A DNA stretch of 64,000 bases from assembly GCF_050633125.1 (NCBI RefSeq), contig NZ_JBOEFX010000100.1:1-64000 (forward strand), read 5' to 3'. The position numbers and the translations under genes were made by a program. How positions within the stretch are numbered: position 1 is the stretch's first letter; the number at the start of each line of letters is the position of its first letter. Source of the stretch: Lewinella sp050633125. GTDB lineage: Bacteria > Bacteroidota > Bacteroidia > Chitinophagales > Saprospiraceae. The notes under the pieces are model-generated. The model searched no databases. It worked only from the letters and a program-made list of their open reading frames with translations, and was not told the origin of the DNA. Positions 35,567-44,526 of the stretch are shown one piece after another.

Positions 35567-37540
35567 ATGTTTGATATTTTGCAGTTGAATGACATGCTCG
35601 TCCCCGAGCTGAAGGATCTGGCTGAGAAAATGGGCATGACCAGCTACAAGCGCCTCAATAAACAAGAACTTATCCTCAAGATTCTGGACCATCAGGCCGT
35701 CGTTGGCGCTGCTGGCGGTGTGACCCCCGCACCTAAGAAAGAAGCGAAGCCTAAAAGTACAGCAACAGCTAAAGCACCTGCTCAAAAGCCAAGCCGTAGT
35801 CGTACCGCTCCTAAAAAGGGCGATGACAAGAAAGCTGACGATAAGAAAGAAGAAAAAGAATCACAGGATAATCAGCGGGATTCTGAAGAAGATCGCGCTG
35901 CCCGACGTGCCAAAGCAGTACGTAAGCGTGGTCGTCAAGACGAAGATAAGAAGGAAGAAGGAAGTGATGATCGTCGTGACCGCCGTGATAGCCGTGACCG
36001 TCGTGATGATGATCGCCGCGACAATCGCGACCGCCGTGATAATCGCGATGATGACCGCCGTGATAACCGTGACCGCCGCGACAATCGTGATGATCGTGAT
36101 AATCGCCGTGATGGAGATGATCGCCGCGATAACCGCGACCGCCGTGATAATCGTGATGATGACCGCCGTGATAACCGCGACCGTCGCGACAACCGCGATG
36201 ATCGGGATGATCGCCGTGATAACCGCGACCGCCGTGACAATCGTGATGATGATCGTCGCCGTAATAATGATAGCAAGGATGATCAAAACAATGATCGCCA
36301 AGATCAGGAGAATGGAGCAGATCGTGATGATCGTCCACGTCGCGACGACAAGCCTCGTCGGGAGGAAAAACCTCGTCGTGAGCCTAAAGAGAAGCCCGAA
36401 GATGTATTCGATATCGAATTAGATGGTATTATCGAAGGAGAAGGTATTTTGGAAATGATGCCTGATGGCTACGGTTTCCTGCGTTCTGCTGACTATAATT
36501 ACCTGACCTCTCCGGATGATATATACGTTTCGCCTTCTCAGATCAAATTATTTGGTCTGCGTACGGGAGATACGGTACAAGGTGCAATTCGCCCTCCGAA
36601 AGAAGGAGAAAAGTACTTCGCTTTGCTGCGAGTGTCCAAGATCAATGGTCTAGACCCTAGAGAAGTGAGCGAGCGTGTACCTTTTGACTACCTCACGCCT
36701 TTGTTCCCGACGGAGCGTTTCAAACTGACGACTTCTCCTACAGGTCGTGATTTTGGTAATCGCCTGATCGATATGTTTACGCCCCTTGGTAAAGGACAGC
36801 GTGGCTTAATCGTAGCACAGCCAAAATCTGGTAAGACCTTCTTGTTGAAGGATATTGCCAATGCTATTTCTAAAAATCACCCTGAATCTTACCTGATTAT
36901 CCTACTCATCGACGAACGTCCTGAGGAAGTAACAGATATGAAGCGTAGCGTGAAAGCAGAAGTAATCGCCTCTACCTTTGATGAACCTGCTGATAACCAC
37001 GTACGTGTGGCGGGCGTGGTGCTCGAAAAGGCAAAGCGGATGGTAGAATGTGGCCACGATGTAGTGATCCTGTTGGATTCTATCACTCGTTTGGCCCGTG
37101 CTTACAACACCGTAGCTCCTGCCAGTGGCAAGGTACTTTCCGGTGGTGTAGAAGCCAACGCGCTACAGAAACCTAAGAAGTTCTTTGGTGCTGCCCGTAA
37201 TATCGAGCATGGTGGTTCACTCACCATTTTAGCGACCGCGCTTACGGAGACCGGCTCTAAGATGGATACGGTGATCTTCGAAGAATTCAAAGGTACCGGT
37301 AACATGGAGCTTTCACTGGATCGTAACCTCGCTAACAAGCGGATGTACCCAGCGATTGACCTTACTTCTTCTAGTACTCGTCGCGAAGACTTGCTTATGG
37401 ACAAAGACACCCTACAACGGATGTTTATCCTGCGCAATCACCTTTCTGACATGAAGCCGGACGAAGCGTTTGATTTCTTACGCAAAAACATGATCCACAC
37501 TTCTAGCAACGATGAGTTCCTCTCTTCGATGAATGGATAA
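35567..37540 (+). CDS. rho: transcription termination factor Rho with long disordered insertion
   Basis: Encodes 657 residues from the ATG at 35567 (MFDILQLNDMLVPELKDLAE); the upstream TTG at 35486 adds unlike sequence. The Rho-N domain (residues 1-~45) is followed by a Lys/Ala/Pro linker. Then comes a ~110-residue region of RRDNRDRRDNRD-type repeats (~residues 125-245), the cold-shock RNA-binding domain (GILEMMPDGYGFLRSADYNY) and the hexameric ATPase. The ATPase has Walker A AQPKSGKTFLL, LLIDERPEEVTDM, and the Q and R loops (SGGVEANALQKPKKFF). E. coli Rho is 419 residues, so the insertion explains the length. Intrinsically disordered Rho insertions in Bacteroides drive phase separation; whether this one does is inference. 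Confidence 0.95.
   Translation: MFDILQLNDMLVPELKDLAEKMGMTSYKRLNKQELILKILDHQAVVGAAGGVTPAPKKEAKPKSTATAKAPAQKPSRSRTAPKKGDDKKADDKKEEKESQDNQRDSEEDRAARRAKAVRKRGRQDEDKKEEGSDDRRDRRDSRDRRDDDRRDNRDRRDNRDDDRRDNRDRRDNRDDRDNRRDGDDRRDNRDRRDNRDDDRRDNRDRRDNRDDRDDRRDNRDRRDNRDDDRRRNNDSKDDQNNDRQDQENGADRDDRPRRDDKPRREEKPRREPKEKPEDVFDIELDGIIEGEGILEMMPDGYGFLRSADYNYLTSPDDIYVSPSQIKLFGLRTGDTVQGAIRPPKEGEKYFALLRVSKINGLDPREVSERVPFDYLTPLFPTERFKLTTSPTGRDFGNRLIDMFTPLGKGQRGLIVAQPKSGKTFLLKDIANAISKNHPESYLIILLIDERPEEVTDMKRSVKAEVIASTFDEPADNHVRVAGVVLEKAKRMVECGHDVVILLDSITRLARAYNTVAPASGKVLSGGVEANALQKPKKFFGAARNIEHGGSLTILATALTETGSKMDTVIFEEFKGTGNMELSLDRNLANKRMYPAIDLTSSSTRREDLLMDKDTLQRMFILRNHLSDMKPDEAFDFLRKNMIHTSSNDEFLSSMNG
35970..36290 (+). 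repeat. degenerate Arg-Asp repeat tract inside rho
   Basis: A short unit of the type cgccgtgataaccg is repeated about twenty times with synonymous variation. It encodes RRDNRD/DRRDNRD units with nearly balanced charge. The antisense frames look open only because of this composition. Confidence 0.9.
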
Positions 37541-37588
37541 GAAGTACTGGGTATTAGGATTTTGATCCACCCGGAACATTATGAATAA

Positions 37589-37632
37589 AAAAAACAGGCT
37601 GCTCCGAGCGAATCGGGGTGGCCTGTTTTTGG
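37589..37632 (+). terminator. intrinsic terminator of rho
   Basis: AAACAGGC … GCCTGTTTTT with an inner CTCCGA/TCGGGG stem and GCGAA loop, ending in a T run, about 50 bases after the rho stop codon. Confidence 0.8.
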
Positions 37633-37844
37633 TATAGGGTATCTTTTGGGTTGTGTGGGTAATGGTGTTGTGGGGGTAAACGCCATTATGATACGGCTGT
37701 CCACCGCTTCTTCGTGCAGTGCAGGGTAAGATATCCTGCTCTACGGAGCGATTATCTCATAGTGAAATCGGCTTAGTATCTTCTTGCTTTAACTTTGCTG
37801 ATCGTTTTATTTCCCCTAGAGGTTCAGGGTTGACCAGGCCTAGC

Positions 37845-37985
37845 GATGTGGAAGGGTAGCGCCGCCTTGAAGCGGTGCTAGACGGCCTACTGTTTGCTGT
37901 GCCGAAGGCCAGTAAGCAGTAGGCCGGCCGAGCGAATAGCGAGCCCTGCAACGTAGCGCCCCCGCAAAAAGCGGGGGAGGCTCCA
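37845..37985. other. GC-rich palindromic intergenic element
   Basis: In the 37541-38014 intergenic stretch, this block contains nested inverted repeats: GGCCTACTG and CAGTAGGCC (37879-37925), and CCCCCGC-AAAAA-GCGGGGG (37961-37979). It encodes nothing convincing. The composition differs from the surrounding A/T-rich intergenic DNA, which suggests a repeated palindromic element or structured RNA. Confidence 0.4.
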
Positions 37986-38014
37986 AGGAATTAAAGAACT
38001 CGTTGTTCAAAAAC

Positions 38015-38845
38015 TCATTTCAATCTAAACCGGACCTCTCTCCCTAGTGGAATCTGATTCAAAGCAGCTAAATGCCGCTCCCGCAAGTAAGCAATGCGTG
38101 GATAACCTCCGGAGATTTGACCATCTTGGAGAAGGACGATAGGTAAACCGCTGGGTGGCAACTGGATGAACCCAGGCAAGACGGGCAAGCTGTGCTTCAG
38201 TTGGTAGCTTGTGCTTTCGAGCCGTTCTCCCCGTAAGCGGAGGCCCATGCGGTTGCTGTCGCTGCCGATGGTGTAGGTGATGTCTTGCAGCTGACGCTGG
38301 GCTGCATCACTTAATAAGGCAAACTCTGGCCCTGGGAGGATGGGGATGTATTTCTTTTCGACGTTATGTTCTTTGTTGCTTTCCCATTCGATGATGTCGC
38401 CTTTTTTGAGCATCCGGCCTTGGTAACCTCCTATGCCTGCGTTGAGGTAGGTGGCGTAGGAATTGTAGACCTTGTCAACTTGCAAAGTGCCGTTGATGGC
38501 AATGTAGCCCCGCAAACCATTCGTGGCCATTTTTCCACTGAGGATATCCCCAGGCTGGATGTCGATAAGGGTATGCAGCACCACTGGGGTATCGTTGAGC
38601 GCCCACTGGAAATCGGCTCCGCTGATGGCGATCTGCGCAGTATCGTGAAACTTTATCGTTGGTGCTACGGAAGTACATTCGATGAGGGGAATATCTTCGG
38701 ATAGGTTCAATAAAAGGAGGGCGATCTTGGCCGCATTGCGATCCATAGCACCCGACGGGGGGATGGCGTAGTAGGCCAAGCCTTTCCGGCCTGCATCCTG
38801 GATGGTGGTGAGCAGGCCGGGTTTGATGATCTCGAAGTTAGGCAT
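38015..38845 (-). CDS. pxpC: 5-oxoprolinase subunit C
   Basis: Encodes 276 residues from the ATG at 38845 (MPNFEIIKPGLLTTIQDAGR), which overlaps the end of pxpB by 8 bases. An upstream start at 38911 would add 22 unlike residues. Family motifs are GRKGLAYYAIPPSGAMD, GSDSNRMGLRL and the C-terminal LLQDGQISGGYPRIA. It was formerly called biotin-dependent carboxyltransferase subunit (KipA-like). With PxpA and PxpB it hydrolyses 5-oxoproline (pyroglutamate) to glutamate with ATP. Confidence 0.93.
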   Translation of the reverse strand: MPNFEIIKPGLLTTIQDAGRKGLAYYAIPPSGAMDRNAAKIALLLLNLSEDIPLIECTSVAPTIKFHDTAQIAISGADFQWALNDTPVVLHTLIDIQPGDILSGKMATNGLRGYIAINGTLQVDKVYNSYATYLNAGIGGYQGRMLKKGDIIEWESNKEHNVEKKYIPILPGPEFALLSDAAQRQLQDITYTIGSDSNRMGLRLRGERLESTSYQLKHSLPVLPGFIQLPPSGLPIVLLQDGQISGGYPRIAYLRERHLAALNQIPLGREVRFRLK

Positions 38846-39533
38846 TGTAGGCGATGAGGTTGAGTTGTTGAGCATTGATTTGGGTAAACTCCTCTGAGGT
38901 GATTTGGACACACTGAATCCGGTCTTGCAAATTCAGCGGGAGGGGAGGCAATTGTGGGATTTGCAGGATCGAAACGGGTACCTGGCCAATGACGTGCCAG
39001 CCTCCGGGGCTATCGAGCGCATACAAGCCCAGGTATTTGCCGCCAATGGCCACGGAGTTGGCTTTTACGTATTTAGCGGGCACTGACTTGCGGGGGACGT
39101 GCAAGGTTTTGGGTAAACCATCCAGATAAATGAAGCCGGGTAAGAAGCCGAACATAGCTACGGTGAAATCTGTCGCCAGGAGCTGGTGGATAATTTCTTC
39201 TTTGCTTAACCCTGTGGTTGTGCTTACGCCTTGCCAATCTTCGTGATCTGAAAAATAGATGGGTAGGCGGTAGGTCTTGGTGGGTTGTTGGCTGGAGGCT
39301 TGGAGGCTTGTGAAGCGGTCAATTTTGGAGTCGTCAAAAAGAGCATTTAATTTTAAGCAGATCTCTTGCTCGGTGACGATGACCTCGTCGATAAAGTCGA
39401 ACTTTTTTTCGTAGATGAGCTTACCCAGCGTGGCTAGGGTTCCTTCCTCTGTCGGATGAATGAGCAGGAAGTCATTGTTGAAATTTTGAACTTTGAATTC
39501 CGAATTATGCAGGTGCAGTGATCTTGACGTCAT
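38838..39533 (-). CDS. pxpB: 5-oxoprolinase subunit B
   Basis: Encodes 231 residues. KipI-like motifs are VAMFGFLPGFIYLDGLP, VPRKSVPAKYVKANSVAIGG and LYALDSPGGWHVIGQ. It overlaps pxpA by 29 bases and pxpC by 8, so translation is probably coupled across the operon. It lacks membrane segments and should be cytoplasmic. Confidence 0.93.
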   Translation of the reverse strand: MTSRSLHLHNSEFKVQNFNNDFLLIHPTEEGTLATLGKLIYEKKFDFIDEVIVTEQEICLKLNALFDDSKIDRFTSLQASSQQPTKTYRLPIYFSDHEDWQGVSTTTGLSKEEIIHQLLATDFTVAMFGFLPGFIYLDGLPKTLHVPRKSVPAKYVKANSVAIGGKYLGLYALDSPGGWHVIGQVPVSILQIPQLPPLPLNLQDRIQCVQITSEEFTQINAQQLNLIAYNA

Positions 39534-40260
39534 TTTCTCTCAAGTAATTATAAATGGTTTGGCTCAAACTTACGGCTCCTGGCGTGTCGCTGTGGAGGCA
39601 GATGGTGTCTACCTTGATTTTTGCGATCGTTCCATCGGTCAGGCGGACTTCTTCCTTTAGAAAGCCTTTTACTTGTGTTAACACGTCCTCGGGGGTATGA
39701 AGGACGGCATCGGAGTAGGCCCGGCTTCTAAGTTGGGTTATTTGCTGGTAGCGGCGATCAGCGAAGCCTTCCTGGATGACGCCGACCCCATGAGCTGCAC
39801 AATAACCAACGATGTTAGCATTGGCTAAAGTTACAATTTTCAGGACAGGGTCGATGGTTTTGACGGTGCTTACGAATAGCGCTGCCAATGTATCGTTTAC
39901 CAATAAATCATTGTAAAGTGCCCCGTGGGGCTTTACGTGATGGAGGCGTTGGCCGTAACTTTCTACCATTCCTTTGAGGGCACCTATTTGATAGACTAAA
40001 TCTGCCATCAATGTCTCCGGATCTATTTTTAGCGACTTCCTGCCAAAATTTTCGCGGTCATTGTACGAAGGGTGCGCTCCGATTTTGACACGGTGTTTAA
40101 TGGCTGCCCGAACCGTTTGGGTCATGAGTTGCGGCGTTCCGCTATGGAATCCACAAGCGATGTTGCAGGAGGAGATGAAGGGCATGATTTCTTCATCATA
40201 GTTGCGATTTTGCCCGTCTTTTAGTTCGCCCGTGTCGCAATTGAGGTCGATGGTCTGCAT
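39505..40260 (-). CDS. pxpA: 5-oxoprolinase subunit A (LamB/YcsF family)
   Basis: Encodes 251 residues, beginning MQTIDLNCDTGELKDGQN. Family motifs are SCNIACGFHSG, GAHPSYNDRENFGRKSL, VKPHGALYNDL and FADRRYQ. It is the first gene of the pxpABC operon, which clears 5-oxoproline, a toxic spontaneous product of glutamine and glutamyl-phosphate. Confidence 0.94.
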   Translation of the reverse strand: MQTIDLNCDTGELKDGQNRNYDEEIMPFISSCNIACGFHSGTPQLMTQTVRAAIKHRVKIGAHPSYNDRENFGRKSLKIDPETLMADLVYQIGALKGMVESYGQRLHHVKPHGALYNDLLVNDTLAALFVSTVKTIDPVLKIVTLANANIVGYCAAHGVGVIQEGFADRRYQQITQLRSRAYSDAVLHTPEDVLTQVKGFLKEEVRLTDGTIAKIKVDTICLHSDTPGAVSLSQTIYNYLRENDVKITAPA

Positions 40261-40327
40261 GGTGGAGTGTAGGTCTGATTTGGTGGAAGTGAAGTTTAAA
40301 GTTACTGCTTTTGGGGTTGTTTGTTTA

Positions 40328-40360
40328 GGTGCGGGGTGCGGGGTGCTGGGTGCGGGGTGC
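40328..40360. repeat. short tandem repeat (GGGTGCG-type heptamer)
   Basis: About five copies of a 7-base unit (GGGTGCG/GGGTGCT) in the pxpA upstream region. It is non-coding. The rest of 40261-40726 holds the REP-like repeat and a possible promoter described separately. Confidence 0.6.
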
Positions 40361-40534
40361 GAAAAAACTTCCGACTTTAGGTGCGGAGTGCTTGAAATAG
40401 ATTGAAAAATGCCTCAGGATAGTGATGTTTCGAGGCGTTTTTTTAGTGGGTAGGCCGGGATTCCGATCTTCTATCGGAACAAGCACAAGTGGATAGTAAC
40501 GGTATGCGCGCAATGGCTCTGCCATGAGCTGAAC

Positions 40535-40571
40535 AGCCCGTCCCGACTAGAAAAGCCGGGACGGGAGACGG
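40535..40571 (-). repeat. REP-like palindromic repeat, copy 2 (inverted)
   Basis: Arms CCCGTCCCG (40537-40545) and CGGGACGGG (40557-40565). Its reverse complement matches the element at 3431-3467 except for about four transitions. Confidence 0.55.
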
Positions 40572-40649
40572 CATGACTCTTAGTCAATGCAAATCACTCT
40601 CGATAGATCCGATAGAATTATTAGGAAGTGGAAAAACAACTGTTTTTCG

Positions 40650-40682
40650 TTGGTCTAAATCGGGGCGATCTCTCTATTTTCG
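40650..40682 (+). promoter_or_regulatory. possible promoter of the PepSY-type gene
   Basis: TTG at 40650-40652 and TATTTTCG at 40675-40682 (one mismatch to TAnnTTTG) are 22 bases apart, about 45 bases before the start codon at 40727. Confidence 0.3.
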
Positions 40683-40726
40683 CCTCAATTTCTAAGTAAT
40701 CAACCTTAAATAAAGAAAAATTCACC

Positions 40727-41242
40727 ATGGCTAAACCATCTTCTACTTCCATGACTATGCGCGTTATTCACCGATACCTGGGCTTTTTCCTGGTGGGTAT
40801 TATGGCTGTTTACTCGATGAGTGGTATCGTGCTGATATTTAGGGATACTGATTTCCTTAAATTAGAACACCACTTTGATAAGCAGTTGGAAGCCAATATT
40901 AGCCCTGAAAATCTGGGGCAGGCGCTTGATCTGCGCAAGTTAAAAGTAGACAAAACCGAGGGTGGGATTTACTATTTCAAAGAAGGGACCTACAATAGTG
41001 CTACTGGTGCTGCAAGCTATAGCTTGAAGGAGTTGCCTACGATTCTGAAAAAAATGACGCATTTGCATAAGGCAAAATCATCGGAGCCGTTGTTTTTTCT
41101 CAATATCTTCTTCGGCTTGTCGCTCTTGTTTTTCGTGATTTCTTCTTTTTGGATGTTTATGCCCAAGACGGAAGTTTTTCGAAAAGGCTTGTACTTTACG
41201 CTGGGTGGGATTGTGCTGACGCTGATTTTGCTGTTTGTGTAA
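40727..41242 (+). CDS. PepSY-associated transmembrane protein
   Basis: Encodes 171 residues: an N-terminal helix in HRYLGFFLVGIMAVYSMSGI, a ~75-residue extracytoplasmic segment, and two C-terminal helices (FFLNIFFGLSLLFFVISSFW and YFTLGGIVLTLILLFV). The RVIHRYLGF-x-GIVLIF start resembles the first helix of PepSY-TM iron-regulated proteins, which often reduce or handle ferri-complexes. The protein is much shorter than the full four-helix family and no receptor is adjacent, so the role is uncertain. Confidence 0.7.
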   Translation: MAKPSSTSMTMRVIHRYLGFFLVGIMAVYSMSGIVLIFRDTDFLKLEHHFDKQLEANISPENLGQALDLRKLKVDKTEGGIYYFKEGTYNSATGAASYSLKELPTILKKMTHLHKAKSSEPLFFLNIFFGLSLLFFVISSFWMFMPKTEVFRKGLYFTLGGIVLTLILLFV

Positions 41243-41345
41243 AAGGGTGTAAAAGTTGGAAGGGTGTAAAGGTGTAAAGGAGCGTTCAACCATCGGGTAT
41301 TTCAAAGCCGGATGTGGAAATGTATCTACACTCTCACCCAATTCA
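41240..41345 (+). repeat. GTGTAA-type repeat block, related to 7322-7400
   Basis: Directly after the stop codon come GTGTAAAAG, GTGTAAAAGTTGG, AGGGTGTAAAGG and TGTAAAGG, mirrored later by TACACTCTCACCCAA. It shares the GTGTAAAAGTTGG-x-GGGTGTAA core with the block behind the E2 gene, and both start at a gene's 3' end. Confidence 0.45.
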
Positions 41346-41572
41346 AAGTGACTATGCGGTGAAAAAATCCGCACCTTGTATTCAGTACTTTTTTAGTATT
41401 TCGATGATTTACTAGCTGATATGAGAACTGTAGCACCCTTTGCAAAGTGTAATTTTACTGTGTTAACCTGCACCTTATTGGCTAACTTCGCGTTTAGAGC
41501 TTGTTTGGGACTTGATTTTCGCTACGAAACTGGCCCCAAGCTCTAGCAAGTTAATCCCATAAAATTACGCTC

Positions 41573-44521
41573 ATGGCTCGTTATAGCATTGTACTGCTGC
41601 TCTGTTTGACTTTTCAGGTGACTCAAGTTTCACTTACTGCCCAGTCTTCTGCTTTTGTTGCGGGAGAATTGTTGGTGCAAATGGAAGAGGGATACAGCTT
41701 CCCATCTTGGTTGCGCGACTGGAATCGTACACACACTGATCAGCAGCAGTTGACGTTGGTAAAAGAAGTGTCTCGACCGGTGAATATATGGTTGGTGCGT
41801 TTTGATGAAATGACTGTTTCAGGAGAGGAACTGATCACGGTTATTCACCCCGATCGCCGCATACGTGCTGTTCAGCATAACCATAGTGTTACGTTGCGTG
41901 CCGTGCCGACGGACGCCCTTTTTGATAGTCAATGGCAATACAACAATACAGGCCAAAGCGGGGGTACTATTGATGCCGATATTGATGCCGTAGAAGCCTG
42001 GGATGTAACTACTGGCGGCAATACACTTACGGGAGATACCATCGTAGTGGCGGTATTAGATAACGGTATCGATATCACCCACCCTGATTTTCAGGCCAAC
42101 CGCTGGTACAACCACGCTGAAATTCCAAATAATGGGATGGATGATGATAACAACGGCTACGTAGATGACTACGAAGGGTGGAGTACCGTGAGTAATAACG
42201 ATAATATTGCGGGCGGATCGCACGGTACTGCTGTTTCGGGTATCATCGGTGCCGATGGCAATAACGAACTGGGCGTAACAGGGGTGAATTGGCACGTGAA
42301 GGTGATGCACATTCGTAATAATTTCAATTCCTCAGAAGCGAAAGTGATTGAAGCTTATTCTTATGCATTGGAGCAACGCCAACGTTACAATGCTTCCGGT
42401 GGGGCAGAAGGCGCTTTTGTGGTAGCTACCAATGCTTCTTGGGGAGTAGATGAAGGGCAGGTGGCTGATGCGCCGATATGGTGTGGATTTTACGATGTAC
42501 TTGGTGAAGCTGGAATCATCAATTGTGCAGCCACCGCCAATGACGATATAGATGTTGAAGTATTCGGGGATTTACCTACGGCCTGTCCGAGTGATTATCT
42601 CATCGCTGTGACCAATACGGATCATAATGATATAAAAGAAGTAGAAGCAGGCTATGGTGCCATAAGTATAGACCTGGGCGCGCCTGGAACCGGGGCTTAC
42701 AATATTACGAATGGTGGTGCTTATGGAGGTTTTGGCGGTACTTCTGGAGCGACGCCTCACGTAGCGGGTACGGCGGCATTGTTGTATAGTTTGGACTGTC
42801 CGGCACTTTCGGCTCTTACCCAAGCTGACCCGGCGGCGGCGGCATTGCTGATCAAAGAAGCGATCCTGGCGGGGGTGGACCCTAATGCCTCGTTGGCAGG
42901 AATCACCACTACGGGAGGAAGATTGAATGTGGCCAACAGCATCCAGTATCTGCTGAATTTATGCGATGGCTGTATCCCTGCTAGCTCGGTTCAATTGGCT
43001 GACTTTAGTGTTTCAACAGCGACGATCATTTGGAATACCAATGACAGTCTGGAGTCTGTTGATTTGCGCTGGCGGGCTATTGGTGAGATGAATTGGACCT
43101 TGGTAACCGATGCCCAAAGCCCGTTGGTGATCTCTGGACTGACGGCATGTGGAAGTTATGAATACCAGGTGCAATCGAATTGTGCCAGTGATGTGATTCC
43201 GTTTGGCAATAGCCGGTTTTTTACTACTGATGGATGTTGTACTGCTCCGGAAAACGTGGAGCTTACGCCTTTGTCGGACGAGGTAGTTTCTTTTGTTTGG
43301 GCCCCCGTTACAGCTGCTCAAAGTTTTGAACTTCGTTATCGCGTGCAAGGAACCAGTCCTTGGACGGTACTGTCGAGTACGGTGCCTCAAAATACCGTTG
43401 ATGGCCTAGAACGCTGTACCATTTACGACTACCAGTTGCGCACCGTTTGTGCCGATGAAGTAACAGCCTGGACCGCTTTGACTACTTTTATTACAGGCGG
43501 CTGTGGCCCTTGTTTAGACCTGGATTACTGTATGCCAGAGAATGTTTTCTCTACACAATATGAGCATATTTCACAGATAGAAATAGGAGGTTTCTTTACC
43601 AATGCGTCGAGTGCAGAAGCCGGAGGGTATGCTGATTTTGGGCAATTGCTTGCAGCACCAGTATTAGAAGCAGGGGTAACCTACCCGATCTTGCTTACTC
43701 CTGGATTTCCTGAAACAGGGGCAGCTTCGGAAGATTGGCGTATCTGGTTAGACCTTGATCACAATGGAAGTTTTACAACCAATGAGATCATTTTTGATGG
43801 TGACCCTTCTTCTGATCCGGTCAATGGATTTATTACCATTCCTGCCAATACCAACCTCGGAGTAACCAGGATGAGAATCATGATGCAGTTTAGTTTGGCA
43901 AATTCTAGCCCTTGCCCGTTTGTTGGTAGTTTTGGTGAAATAGAGGATTACTGCGTAGATATCATCGCCATCGAAGAATGTGTTAACCCTTTGGGTTTTG
44001 TAAGGGAGTTTATTGATGCGAATAACGTACAAATTATTTGGGAGGCCGTTCCCGGAGCGCTAGACTACCAGGCGGATTATCGCTCGGCAGGTGGTGTTGA
44101 TTGGCTACCAGCTATGGTGACAGGAAATCAGGTGTTACTCTCTGGTCTGGACAGTTGTGCAGAGTACACCTTACGGGTAAAAACGTTGTGCAACGGATCG
44201 GAAAGTGAAAGCTATAGCTTTTTTGATTTTGATACCTGCCCGGTAAATGCAGTTGACTTGTTAGAGAATGAAAAAAGTTGGGTGCTAGCTCCAAATCCGT
44301 TTAATGATCAACTAGAAATAAGGGCTTTGAACTTCCCGACCAGCGGAGATATGACTTTGGCGATAATAGATGGTCTGGGCCGACCATTGGTAAAAGCAAA
44401 TTGGCCATTAGGGCAGGGGAGTAGCAAGATTAATATGACTGATTTTCCAGCAGGTTTGTATACCGTTGCCTTGTACCGGAATGGTCAATTGTGGAGTGTG
44501 AAGCGAGCGGTAAAGCAGTAG
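41573..44521 (+). CDS. secreted subtilisin-like (S8) protease with FN3-like, GEVED and T9SS domains
   Basis: Encodes 982 residues. A signal peptide and a short pro-region precede the S8 catalytic domain. The triad is D163 (VAVLDNGIDITHPDF), H217 (GGSHGTAVSGII) and S391 (GGTSGATPHVAG), where GTSGATP replaces the usual GTSMA(S/T)P. Two fibronectin-III-like modules (~residues 465-640), a GEVED domain (~670-800, with WRIWLDLDHNGSF and FGEIEDYCVDI) and another FN3-like module follow. A T9SS C-terminal domain (LAPNPFNDQLEIRAL, DFPAGLYTVALY) ends the protein. It probably degrades proteins outside the cell or on its surface. Confidence 0.92.
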   Translation: MARYSIVLLLCLTFQVTQVSLTAQSSAFVAGELLVQMEEGYSFPSWLRDWNRTHTDQQQLTLVKEVSRPVNIWLVRFDEMTVSGEELITVIHPDRRIRAVQHNHSVTLRAVPTDALFDSQWQYNNTGQSGGTIDADIDAVEAWDVTTGGNTLTGDTIVVAVLDNGIDITHPDFQANRWYNHAEIPNNGMDDDNNGYVDDYEGWSTVSNNDNIAGGSHGTAVSGIIGADGNNELGVTGVNWHVKVMHIRNNFNSSEAKVIEAYSYALEQRQRYNASGGAEGAFVVATNASWGVDEGQVADAPIWCGFYDVLGEAGIINCAATANDDIDVEVFGDLPTACPSDYLIAVTNTDHNDIKEVEAGYGAISIDLGAPGTGAYNITNGGAYGGFGGTSGATPHVAGTAALLYSLDCPALSALTQADPAAAALLIKEAILAGVDPNASLAGITTTGGRLNVANSIQYLLNLCDGCIPASSVQLADFSVSTATIIWNTNDSLESVDLRWRAIGEMNWTLVTDAQSPLVISGLTACGSYEYQVQSNCASDVIPFGNSRFFTTDGCCTAPENVELTPLSDEVVSFVWAPVTAAQSFELRYRVQGTSPWTVLSSTVPQNTVDGLERCTIYDYQLRTVCADEVTAWTALTTFITGGCGPCLDLDYCMPENVFSTQYEHISQIEIGGFFTNASSAEAGGYADFGQLLAAPVLEAGVTYPILLTPGFPETGAASEDWRIWLDLDHNGSFTTNEIIFDGDPSSDPVNGFITIPANTNLGVTRMRIMMQFSLANSSPCPFVGSFGEIEDYCVDIIAIEECVNPLGFVREFIDANNVQIIWEAVPGALDYQADYRSAGGVDWLPAMVTGNQVLLSGLDSCAEYTLRVKTLCNGSESESYSFFDFDTCPVNAVDLLENEKSWVLAPNPFNDQLEIRALNFPTSGDMTLAIIDGLGRPLVKANWPLGQGSSKINMTDFPAGLYTVALYRNGQLWSVKRAVKQ

Positions 44522-44526
44522 AATAA

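Noticed and set aside
35970..36290. Regular repeats that could suggest a CRISPR array
   Set aside because: The repeats are contiguous, in frame and encode part of Rho; there are no unique spacers or cas genes.
35861..36338. Several overlapping long minus-strand and alternative-frame ORFs over the rho repeat
   Set aside because: They arise from the repetitive GC-balanced codons of the Arg-Asp tract and have no start signals or protein-like composition.
37541..38014. Possible tRNA or structured RNA in the GC-rich intergenic region
   Set aside because: The hairpins do not form a cloverleaf and there is no TPsiC-like arm or CCA context; kept only as a palindromic element.
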